This document shows positions 57,467 to 64,000 of a stretch of DNA of 64,000 nucleotides, one piece after another (position 1 is the stretch's first letter; each line of letters starts with the position of its first letter). The position numbers and the translations under genes were made by a program. The notes beneath the pieces are model-generated. The model made no database searches. It was not told the origin of the DNA and worked only from the letters and a program-made list of their open reading frames with translations. Source of the DNA: Catellatospora bangladeshensis (lineage in GTDB: Bacteria; Actinomycetota; Actinomycetes; Mycobacteriales; Micromonosporaceae); contig NZ_BONF01000026.1 of NCBI RefSeq assembly GCF_016862575.1, positions 112,804 to 176,803 on the forward strand, given 5' to 3'.

Positions 57467-58318
57467 TCAGCCGCGGCCACTGGTGATCTTCAGGTTGGCC
57501 CCGAGGCTCGGTGCCGCGGCGCCGGCTAGTGCGGCGGCGGCGTCCAGGTCGGCGCCGGGGGCCAGGCTGATGGTGGCGCGGTCGGGTTTCAGGCGCGCTT
57601 CGATGATCGTGTAACGGGCGCGCAGGGCCTCGTACGCGGCGATCGCCTCGCCGGGGGCCCGGCCGTCGCTGCCGGTCTCGACGTGCAGGCTCGGGCGCGC
57701 GTCCAGCCAGGTGCCGACGCCGAGGAACGTCGCCGCCGACAGCGGCTCGTGCCGGCCGCCGCCGGAGAGCAGGTCGCGGAACACGGCCATCGCCTCGGTG
57801 GCGTCGGCCGTGTCGACGTCGATCCGCCAGCGGTCGCCGTCGCCTGCCGTGTCGTCGATGTCCGCGCGCCGCACCCGGGTGTCGGCCGTCAGCGACCGCC
57901 ACAGCGCCACCACCTCGTCGGTGCGGGCCTTGTCGGCGACGACGGTGAAGGCGACGCCGTCGGCCTCGATCCGGCCTTCCACACCGTCCTGGTCGGCGAC
58001 ATAACGCCTCAGGTCGGCGGCCAGTTCGGTGACGCGGTCGGCCGGGGTGCCCTCCGCGACGACCAGCGTGCCGCTGGCCGTACCGAGGAAGGGCAGGGAG
58101 TTGCTGCCTTTCGCGTCGATCTCCGCGACGTCCGGCGTGCCGGCCCACTCCTGCTCGAAGCCCGCCGCCAGCGCGCTGCCCTTGTTCAGGGCGCAGCCGG
58201 CCAGCACGGTCAGGACCAGCACGAACGCGGCGGCTTTCCGCGTCCGCCGCGGGGCGTCTGTTCTCAGCGTCGTCTCCCTGGTGACGGGCGGCCCGGCGGG
58301 GCCGCGGCAGCCGGACAC
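57467..58318 (-). CDS. Lipoprotein of unknown function
   Basis: The roughly 280-residue protein has a basic N-terminal part and a lipobox in VLVLTVLAGCALN, then a secreted body without a recognised domain (TSGTLVVAEGTPADRVTELA; LLSGGGRHEPLSAATF; YTIIEARLKPDRATISLAPG). It is likely anchored outside the membrane. The start is uncertain: GTG 58318 is used; a TTG 42 bases upstream is possible. Confidence 0.7.
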   Translation of the reverse strand: MSGCRGPAGPPVTRETTLRTDAPRRTRKAAAFVLVLTVLAGCALNKGSALAAGFEQEWAGTPDVAEIDAKGSNSLPFLGTASGTLVVAEGTPADRVTELAADLRRYVADQDGVEGRIEADGVAFTVVADKARTDEVVALWRSLTADTRVRRADIDDTAGDGDRWRIDVDTADATEAMAVFRDLLSGGGRHEPLSAATFLGVGTWLDARPSLHVETGSDGRAPGEAIAAYEALRARYTIIEARLKPDRATISLAPGADLDAAAALAGAAAPSLGANLKITSGRG

Positions 58319-58425
58319 GTGGCAGGCGCGCGAGCGGCGCCGCCGCGCGCAGCCCGGCAAACGGTGATCACCTTATCGTCGCGGTCAAGGCCGGGCCCCG
58401 CGGTCGGGGAGCAGCGCCGAGGCCG

Positions 58426-58650
58426 CTACCAGGCGAGCAGGCAGGCCACCACGCCGAAGACGAGCACCACGGCCGCACCGATCCACCATTCCCGGCTCAT
58501 GCCGCGCGGCACCTCGGAGTCACCGGCGGCCAGGGCGATCCGCCCGGCGAACAGCACCCCGGTGACGATCAGCCACAGGACGGCCAGTTTCGTGTCCACG
58601 AGCCCCAGCGCGGCGCCGCCGAGCAGTATCACGCCCGCATAGATCCACAT
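58426..58650 (-). CDS. Small two-helix membrane protein, 74 aa
   Basis: MWIYAGVILLGGAALGLVDT, VLWLIVTGVLFAGRIALAAG and WWIGAAVVLVFGVVACLLAW are two or three hydrophobic segments covering nearly the whole protein. No family is recognised. It lies divergently upstream of the secreted serine protease gene. Confidence 0.65.
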   Translation of the reverse strand: MWIYAGVILLGGAALGLVDTKLAVLWLIVTGVLFAGRIALAAGDSEVPRGMSREWWIGAAVVLVFGVVACLLAW

Positions 58651-58796
58651 GACGACCTCACTCGACGGGACGGATGCACGTCTCAGGTTCGATCCAGATC
58701 GGAGGTTATCGGGAAACGCCGCCCCCGCTCGCCTTTCCTTCGATAGATGTCGATGCGATTCTTGACTCCTCCCGTCTACAGACCCCGGAGGACGTC

Positions 58797-59630
58797 ATGA
58801 GAAGCCCCTTCCACCTCGCTGTGGCCGCCGTCGCGATACTGGCGGCCACCGCCGCCGGCGCCACCCCGGCCGCCGCCGCGCCCGGACCCGAAGCGCCGCC
58901 CCTGCCGGCCGCCGCGCAGCTTCCCGGCACCGCCTGGGCCGTCGACCCGGCCACCGGGCGGATGACCGTGACACTGGACGACTCGGTCACCGAGCAGCAG
59001 GCCACGCGCCTGCGCGGAGCCGGTGTCACCCTGCGCCGCGAACCGGGACACCTGCGTACGATGCTGGCCGGCGGCGACGCGATCTACGGGAGCACGGCGC
59101 GCTGCTCCCTCGGCGCCAACGCGCGCAGCGGCAGCACCTACTACCTCATCACCGCCGGGCACTGCACGAACAGCTCCGCCAACTGGTGGACCAATAGCGC
59201 GCGCACCATCGCCATCGGCGTCCGGACCGCGAGCAGCTTCCCCAGCAACGACTACGGCCTGGTCCGCTACACGACCCTGCTCAGCCACCCGAGCGCCGTC
59301 AACACCTACCCCGGCCTGCTGCAACTGCGCGGGACCGGTAGCGCGTACGTCGGCCAGGCGGTCTGCCGCAGCGGCGCGACCACCGGCGTGCGCTGCGGCG
59401 TCGTGACCGCGCTGAACGCCACCGTGAACTACCCCGAAGGCACCGTCACCGGTCTGATCCGGACCAACATCTGCGCGGAGAACGGCGACAGCGGCGGGCC
59501 GCTCTACACCTCCGGCGGCCTCATCCTGGGCATCCTGTCCGGCGGCACTGGCAACTGCACCACCGGCGGCTCGACGTACTACCAGCCCATCGGTGAGATC
59601 CTCGCCGCGTTCGGCCTGACGATCCCGTGA
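58797..59630 (+). CDS. Secreted S1-family serine protease (streptogrisin/alpha-lytic type)
   Basis: The 277-residue protein has a signal peptide (LAVAAVAILAATAAGATPAA, cut near AAA at 26-28), a short propeptide (to about 92), and a chymotrypsin-fold domain with catalytic His122 (LITAGHC), Asp152 (SNDYGLV) and Ser232 (NGDSGGP). Four to six Cys make disulfides (RCSLG/HC, VCRSG/RCG, ICAEN/NCTT). Streptogrisin-like extracellular protease. The ATG has GGAGG upstream. A perfect 17-bp hairpin follows its stop. Confidence 0.92.
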   Translation: MRSPFHLAVAAVAILAATAAGATPAAAAPGPEAPPLPAAAQLPGTAWAVDPATGRMTVTLDDSVTEQQATRLRGAGVTLRREPGHLRTMLAGGDAIYGSTARCSLGANARSGSTYYLITAGHCTNSSANWWTNSARTIAIGVRTASSFPSNDYGLVRYTTLLSHPSAVNTYPGLLQLRGTGSAYVGQAVCRSGATTGVRCGVVTALNATVNYPEGTVTGLIRTNICAENGDSGGPLYTSGGLILGILSGGTGNCTTGGSTYYQPIGEILAAFGLTIP

Positions 59631-59635
59631 CCAGG

Positions 59636-59681
59636 CACGGCCGGCGTACGCGGCCTTCGCGGTGCGCGTACGCCGGCCGTG
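59636..59681 (+). terminator. Terminator after the serine protease gene
   Basis: Perfect 17-bp arms (CACGGCCGGCGTACGCG and complement) with a 12-base loop, starting 6 bases after the stop. Confidence 0.85.
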
Positions 59682-59745
59682 ATGCCCGCCGGACGGCCTC
59701 GTGGCCGGTCGGCGCCCGGCGGGTCCCGCTGTTAGCTTGGCTCGC

Positions 59746-60372
59746 ATGACCGAGCGGATCACGGCCCGGCAGTTCCATGCCGCCGACGGCGTCGACGACT
59801 GGCGCTCCCTCTACCACCTGGTCGCGGCCCGCTTCCGGACAGGTTCGCTCGCCGGCGGCGCCGCGCTCGCCGCCGAGATTGCCCGGCTGGCGGCCGACGC
59901 CGCTCACCATCCCCGCATCGACCTGCGGCACGACAGTGTCACGGTGTGCCTCACGGCCCGCGACGTCGAACTGGCCCGCCAGATCTCGGCCGCAGCCGCA
60001 GAGCTGGGCATTCAGGCGGACCCGGCCGCCGTGCAGCTCGTCAACATCACGATCGACGCGCTCGTCGGAGCGGACGTGCTGCCTTTCTGGGCCGCGCTGC
60101 TGGGCTACCGGCAGATCGGCGATGACTACCTGTCCGACCCGGCGGGTCGCGGCCCGGGGCTGGAGTTCCAGGCCATGGACGCCCCACGTCCGCAGCGCAA
60201 CCGCATCCACCTGGACGTCGCCGTCCCCCACGACCAGGCCGAGGCGCGCATCGCCGCAGCGCTGGCCGCCGGAGGACGCCTCGTGTCCGACGCGCACGCG
60301 CCGCGATGGTGGGTCCTGGCCGACGCCGAGGGCAACGAGGCCTGCGTCGCCACCTGGCTGGGCCGCGAGTGA
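59746..60372 (+). CDS. Pterin-4a-carbinolamine dehydratase fused to a VOC/glyoxalase-like domain
   Basis: The 208-residue protein starts with a PhhB/DCoH-like domain (about 1-105): ARLAADAAHHPRIDLRHDSV gives the paired HH motif and VTVCLTARDVELARQISAAA follows. The second half (about 108-208) looks like a glyoxalase/VOC-fold domain: WAALLGYRQIGDDYLSD, RNRIHLDVAVPHDQAE, PRWWVLADAEGNEACVATWL. ATG 59746 is chosen. The protein probably acts on a pterin-type or similar small substrate; the role of the extra domain is unknown. Confidence 0.85.
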   Translation: MTERITARQFHAADGVDDWRSLYHLVAARFRTGSLAGGAALAAEIARLAADAAHHPRIDLRHDSVTVCLTARDVELARQISAAAAELGIQADPAAVQLVNITIDALVGADVLPFWAALLGYRQIGDDYLSDPAGRGPGLEFQAMDAPRPQRNRIHLDVAVPHDQAEARIAAALAAGGRLVSDAHAPRWWVLADAEGNEACVATWLGRE

Positions 60373-60426
60373 CAGTCGCCTGACACGGCCGGGAGAGCCG
60401 GGGCGACTGCGGCTGCGCACACGACC

Positions 60427-60452
60427 GGCGGCGCGGTGGACGCCGCGCCGCC
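60427..60452. terminator. Hairpin after the PhhB-VOC gene
   Basis: Perfect 10-bp arms (GGCGGCGCGG and complement) with a 6-base loop, 54 bases after the stop and 37 bases before the next start. Confidence 0.55.
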
Positions 60453-60488
60453 GGGTTCCGGGGACCGGACTCGCCTAGGATCAAGATC

Positions 60489-61346
60489 GTGAAGAGTGAC
60501 GGCTGGAGCCTGGGCGGCGATCTCGACGTCGCCCGCGTCGGATACGGCGCGATGAAGCTGACCGGTTGGCCCCGTGGCGAGCGCCCCGAGCGCGAGACGG
60601 CGCTGGCGATCCTACGCCGGGCGGTCGAGCTCGGCGTGAACCACATCGACACCTCGAACTACTACGCCCGCGACGGCGTGGCCGCCAACGAGCTGATCAG
60701 GACGGCGCTGCACCCGTACCCGGCGGATCTGGTCCTGGTGACCAAGGTGGGCGCGCTCGTCGAAGGCCCGGACATCGCGCTGCCCGCGTCCGAGCAGACC
60801 GGCCTGGCCCCCGACGGCCTGCGGCGCGGCGTCGAGGCGAACCTGCGCACGCTGGGCGTCGACCGGCTGGACGTGGTGAACCTGCGCATGGGCGACCGCG
60901 GCCACGGCGAGGCGTCGCTCGCCGGGCCGCTGGAGACGCTGCTGGCGCTGCGCGAGGAGGGGCTGATCCGCCACCTGGGCGTGTCCAACGTCAGCCTCGC
61001 CGAGTTCGAGCTGGCCCGCACGATCGCCCCGGTGGTGTGCGTCCAGAACCAGTACAACGTCGCCTTCCGCGACGACGATCCGCTGGTGGACGCCTGCGCG
61101 GCGGCCGGGGTTGCGTACGTGCCGTTCTTCCCCGTCGGCGGGTTTCAGCCGCTGACGGCCGAGCACCTGGCCGCCGTCGCCGCCCGGCACGGGGCGTCCG
61201 TCGCGCAGGTCGCGCTGGCCTGGCTGCTGGCCCGCTCGCCCAGCATCCTGCTCATCCCGGGCACCGGCTCGCTCGCCCACCTGGCGGAGAACATCGCGGC
61301 GGCCGGGCTCGCGCTCACCGGGGACGACCTGGCCCTGCTGGGCTGA
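60489..61346 (+). CDS. Aldo/keto reductase
   Basis: The 285-residue protein starts at a GTG and has the family marks: RVGYGAMKLTGWP, VNHIDTSNYYARDGVAANEL (catalytic Asp and Tyr), LVTKVGAL with the catalytic Lys, DRLDVVNLRM, IRHLGVSNVSLAEF, VVCVQNQYNV and LIPGTGSLAHLAEN. It is an NADPH-dependent carbonyl reductase of unknown substrate in the cytosol. Confidence 0.9.
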   Translation: MKSDGWSLGGDLDVARVGYGAMKLTGWPRGERPERETALAILRRAVELGVNHIDTSNYYARDGVAANELIRTALHPYPADLVLVTKVGALVEGPDIALPASEQTGLAPDGLRRGVEANLRTLGVDRLDVVNLRMGDRGHGEASLAGPLETLLALREEGLIRHLGVSNVSLAEFELARTIAPVVCVQNQYNVAFRDDDPLVDACAAAGVAYVPFFPVGGFQPLTAEHLAAVAARHGASVAQVALAWLLARSPSILLIPGTGSLAHLAENIAAAGLALTGDDLALLG

Positions 61347-61354
61347 CGGCGAGG

Positions 61355-61386
61355 ACTGCCCGGTCGCCACGAGGGGACCGGGCAGT
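61355..61386. terminator. Bidirectional hairpin between AKR and secreted-protein genes
   Basis: Perfect 11-bp arms (ACTGCCCGGTC and complement) with a 10-base loop between convergent genes. Confidence 0.75.
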
Positions 61387-61407
61387 TGTGTTCCCGCCGG
61401 CGGCGGG

Positions 61408-61758
61408 TCAGCCGCAGGGGGCGGTGACGCTGCGGTCCTTGACCGTGGAGCCGGTGCGGTAGGTGCGGGTGGTGGTCCCCACGCAGGCGTACGCCGCCGA
61501 ACCCGTGCCGCTGGCCAGGGTCACCCACGTGCCCGACGCGTCCTGGCGCTGGATCGCGACCGGCCACGGGGTGCTCTGCCCCGTCGAGTAGCAGAACCAG
61601 TCGGCCTCGGCGTAGATCACGCCGCTGTAGTACGAGATGTCCTTGATCACGATGCAGTCGGGAGCGGCGGCGGCCGGGGACGCGGTCACCCCGACGACGG
61701 TGCCCGCGGCCAGGGCGACCAGGCCCAGCCCGCGACCGAGAGCGTTACGCACGCGCAT
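61408..61758 (-). CDS. Small secreted protein, 116 aa
   Basis: MRVRNALGRGLGLVALAAGT, VVGVTASPAAAAP is a clear signal peptide, cut near AAAAP. The mature part has four Cys (APDCIVIKDISYYSGVIYAE; WFCYSTG; AYACVGTTTRTYRTG; TAPCG) and is likely disulfide-bonded. Unknown function. ATG 61758 has GGAGG upstream. Confidence 0.75.
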   Translation of the reverse strand: MRVRNALGRGLGLVALAAGTVVGVTASPAAAAPDCIVIKDISYYSGVIYAEADWFCYSTGQSTPWPVAIQRQDASGTWVTLASGTGSAAYACVGTTTRTYRTGSTVKDRSVTAPCG

Positions 61759-61899
61759 GAATACCTCCGGGACGGTGGTGGTGGATGTGCCGCCATATCC
61801 GACCATCGACGACCGTCGCGCGTCGACAGTCTCACCACAGTCTCAAACCGCAGCTCACAAGCCGTTGACACCGTTGATCACCGTGACTATAAAGGCGCG

Positions 61900-63711
61900 G
61901 TGGACGCGATCGACGGCTCGCTCGCGGTGCGGGCGGCGGTGCTGACGGCACTGCGCGGCAACAGCTGCCAGGTGGTCAACGTGACCGGCCCGCTCGGCGT
62001 CGGCAAGACCCGCGCCCTCGACGCCCTGGACCTCGGCGGCGCCCGCGTCGCCGACGGCGTGGACGACGCCGCCGCAGTAGCTGAAATGGTCCACACGCTG
62101 CGGACAGCCGACCCCGGCACCGTCTGGATCGTCGGCAGCCGCCGCCCCCTGGCCACCTGGGCACACTGGACCGGACCGGCCCCGGCCGCCGTCCGGGTCG
62201 CCCCCTGGCGCACGGCGTCGATCGAGGCACTGGCCCGCGAGACAGGCCTGCGCCACCCGGCCGAGCTGCGCCTGATCACCGCACTGTCCGGCGGGATCCC
62301 CCTGATCGCGACACACCTGGCACGCGCCCTGCTCAGCGGAGTGCCCGCCGACGCCCGCGCAGCGGCCGCCGCCCCCGCCGCCCGCGAGGTGCTGCGCCGG
62401 CTCGGCCCCGAAGGCGCCGGGCTCGAGGAGGCACTGACCGCGCTGGCCACCCTCGGCATCGCCGACGAGGAGATGCTCGGGCAGCTCACCGGCCTCGCCA
62501 CCGCCGAGTTCGACCGGATTGGCGAGCTGAGCGTGATACGCCGCGACGAACTCGGGCTCGCCGTGCGCGAACCGTACCGGACGCTGCTGGACCTCACGGC
62601 ACGCTGGCGCCGGCCGCTGGCCCGGCAGTCGCTGCTGGCCGGCGGGGTACGCCACCGGGTGCGGCAGGCCGCCGCCCAGCGCGACCGCCGCGGCCAGGTC
62701 GGCGTCGTCGGCCCGTCGCTCGCCCTGGTCGACGACCCGGTGATCCGCGAGACCCTGTTCCCGGCGGCCGAACCGCAGGTGCGCATCCGGCCCGCCGAAC
62801 CCGGCGACGAGGCCGACATCGTGCGGCTGACGCGGCTGTGGGCGCGGCGCGGCCGGCTCGACGCCAGAGCCTGCGGCCGGATGCTGGAGACGTGGTGGTC
62901 CTGCCAGCCCACCGGCTTCTACCTCGCGGTCGGCCCCGACGGCGAGGCGCTCGGACTGTCCAATGTGCTGCCGCTGCGCGAATCGGCCACCCCCGCCCTC
63001 GAGCTGCTGCTCCAGCAGCACACCGGCGCGCTGCGCGCCGACGCCGACGGCACCACCGGGGTGCTGGTGGGTCTCGCCGTCAGCGGCGACGAGGACCCCG
63101 CGGTACACGCCGCGATCCTGCGGCACACCCTCGCCGTCGGGATGACGGCCGAACGGGTGCTGGTGTCCACGCCGTGGCTGCCCTACCAGCGGCTGTGCGA
63201 GCAGCTCGGCATGGTCCACCAGGGCGACACCCGGCACGACGTCTACCGCTGCGGCCGGATGAACCGGATCTACCTGCAGGACTTCGCCGTGGAGGCGCTG
63301 CCCTCGTGGCTCGGGCGGCTGGGCGCGGGCGGGCCGGGCGCCGCCTTCGACTGGGAACAGCACGTCCGGCAGGCGCTCAGCGACCTGCACCGGCCGGGCC
63401 GGCTCGCGGCGAACCCGCTAGCGGGGCTGGCGGTCACCGGTTCGGGCGCGAACATCGCGGCGCTGCTGCGGGCCGCGGTGGAGCTGCTCGGCGGCTCCGG
63501 CGAGCAGGCCGACGTCGAGGCGGCGCAGGCGCTGACCTGGCGATACCTGCACACCGGGGCGAGGGAGCCGCTGCGGCTCGGACACAGCCGGGCCACGTAC
63601 TTCCGGCGGCTGCGGCACGGCGTACGCCGGGTCACCGAGATCATCCAAGCACTGGCGGGCGACGGCGGTGCCGGGTCGGCGGCGTGGCCTGCCGTCCATC
63701 GGCGGGAATGA
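61900..63711 (+). CDS. Large regulatory protein with N-terminal P-loop ATPase and C-terminal HTH-like region
   Basis: The 603-residue protein starts at a GTG. A Walker A-like GPLGVGKT is at 30-37 with short sensor-type follow-ups (VWIVGSRRPL; ITALSGGIPLIATHLARALL), like STAND regulators but without the long NB-ARC body. The middle (about 290-430) has GNAT-like features (VRIRPAEPGDEADIVRLTRL; GFYLAVGPDGEALGLSNVL). The C-terminus ends ALTWRYLHTGAREPLRLGHS, RATYFRRLRHGVRRVTEIIQ, which resembles a winged-helix DNA-binding segment. I infer an ATP- or ligand-sensing transcription factor; no family assigned. Confidence 0.65.
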   Translation: MDAIDGSLAVRAAVLTALRGNSCQVVNVTGPLGVGKTRALDALDLGGARVADGVDDAAAVAEMVHTLRTADPGTVWIVGSRRPLATWAHWTGPAPAAVRVAPWRTASIEALARETGLRHPAELRLITALSGGIPLIATHLARALLSGVPADARAAAAAPAAREVLRRLGPEGAGLEEALTALATLGIADEEMLGQLTGLATAEFDRIGELSVIRRDELGLAVREPYRTLLDLTARWRRPLARQSLLAGGVRHRVRQAAAQRDRRGQVGVVGPSLALVDDPVIRETLFPAAEPQVRIRPAEPGDEADIVRLTRLWARRGRLDARACGRMLETWWSCQPTGFYLAVGPDGEALGLSNVLPLRESATPALELLLQQHTGALRADADGTTGVLVGLAVSGDEDPAVHAAILRHTLAVGMTAERVLVSTPWLPYQRLCEQLGMVHQGDTRHDVYRCGRMNRIYLQDFAVEALPSWLGRLGAGGPGAAFDWEQHVRQALSDLHRPGRLAANPLAGLAVTGSGANIAALLRAAVELLGGSGEQADVEAAQALTWRYLHTGAREPLRLGHSRATYFRRLRHGVRRVTEIIQALAGDGGAGSAAWPAVHRRE

Positions 63712-63715
63712 GGCG

Positions 63716-63768
63716 GCCGGCCCGTCACGTCGACTTCGATCTCTTCTCCGTCGAGGTGACAGGCCGGC
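63716..63768 (+). terminator. Long hairpin after the ATPase regulator gene
   Basis: 19-bp arms at 63716-63734 and 63750-63768 match at 17 of 19 positions with a 15-base loop, just after the stop, serving convergent genes. Confidence 0.7.
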
Positions 63769-63810
63769 GTCACCCGAAAAGCCGGTGGTGGCCGGCCTGC
63801 CCAGGGTGGG

Positions 63811-64000
63811 TCAGGCTTTGGCGGGGGTGGTGTCGGGGTCGGTGGTGCTCGGCTGGGCGGGCAGGTGGACCGGGTCGGTCCCGGCGGACGCGGCCGCGGT
63901 GGTGGCGGGGTGGCGTCGGCTGATGCGGTTGATGAGTGGTTCGACGCCGCGGGCGAACAGTGGGCCGAGTACGGCGAGCATGAGTACGTATGCGGCGGCG
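63811..64000 (-). CDS. C-terminus of a cation/proton antiporter (partial, cut by the window end)
   Basis: The visible 62 codons read AAAYVLMLAVLGPLFARGVE, PLINRISRRHP, then a polar Thr/Pro-rich tail and a stop at 63811. The VLxLAVLGPLxARxxEPL pattern after a membrane helix is typical of the last helix of Na+/H+ (CPA2/KefB-type) antiporters. The gene continues beyond base 64000, so start, length and substrate cannot be judged. Confidence 0.55.
   Translation of the reverse strand, partial: AAAYVLMLAVLGPLFARGVEPLINRISRRHPATTAAASAGTDPVHLPAQPSTTDPDTTPAKA

Noticed and set aside
58674..58715. A GGTTCGATCC T-loop-like sequence near the start of the serine protease gene
   Set aside because: No acceptor stem, D-arm or anticodon arm can be drawn around it, so it is not a tRNA.
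1..64000. CRISPR arrays, rRNA or tRNA genes, prophage or plasmid origin
   Set aside because: No regularly spaced repeats, no rRNA-like or tRNA-like structure and no phage structural genes were seen by eye in the window.

Overview
The window is a 64 kb piece of a very GC-rich actinomycete chromosome. Evidence for this is the strong G/C bias at third codon positions, frequent GTG starts, many ATGA/GTGA gene overlaps, a textbook actinobacterial SOS box, IdeR/DmdR-like iron boxes, a streptogrisin-type secreted protease, HAAS/PadR and BlaI/M56 pairs and a TioE-like MerR regulator. A filamentous actinomycete such as a member of the Micromonosporaceae is plausible, but the genus cannot be read from this sequence. 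No rRNA, tRNA or CRISPR array was seen.

Layout. 0-6 kb: small hypothetical genes, a methyltransferase, a small gene beside a perfect LexA box, an M20 amidohydrolase, a DinB/DUF664 protein, a frameshifted lipoprotein and an exported metallophosphoesterase. 6-20.7 kb: a BlaI/M56 sensor pair, a ferric-iron ABC transporter (fbpABC) divergent from an unusual adenylation-carrier-acyltransferase fusion with tandem iron boxes between them, then a tricarboxylate-transport block made of a TctC-like protein, a CitAB/DcuSR-type two-component system, tctABC and a PadR-type regulator. The fbpA promoter and the tctC/regulator promoter share a 17-base word belonging to a 19-bp palindrome, which suggests iron uptake and tricarboxylate uptake are linked.

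20.7-23.6 kb: a membrane protein, a macrolide-type glycosyltransferase, and a membrane protein with its small HTH regulator. 23.7-29.0 kb: a lower-GC island that looks like an undescribed RiPP cassette. It holds an XRE regulator fused to an FGE-fold domain lacking the catalytic cysteines, a class IV aminotransferase, three small overlapping genes, a radical SAM/SPASM-like maturase, a 55-residue Cys-containing precursor whose start lies inside the maturase gene, a strong terminator, and an APH-like kinase. This is the most interesting part of the window.

29-38.6 kb: a membrane protein, a sigma-region-2-like membrane-anchored protein, a TetR-controlled set (MFS transporter, TetR, FMO and SDR) with two matching operators, a YcaQ/AlkX-type glycosylase, and a double-MerR regulator divergent from an erythromycin-esterase homologue. 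38.6-45.5 kb: a two-gene operon with a giant membrane M48 protease, a TnpB element with near-perfect terminal inverted repeats inserted just upstream of thpR, a methyltransferase and an S24/S26-like protein. 45.8-50 kb: a PadR/HAAS-pentapeptide/ABC exporter operon and a DUF2089/membrane/SHOCT operon. 50-64 kb: a molybdopterin oxidoreductase with a fasciclin lipoprotein, a cupin/TetR/Asp-Glu racemase set, several stress or housekeeping enzymes, a secreted serine protease, a pterin dehydratase-VOC fusion, an aldo/keto reductase, a large ATPase regulator, and the tail of a cation/proton antiporter cut by the window end.
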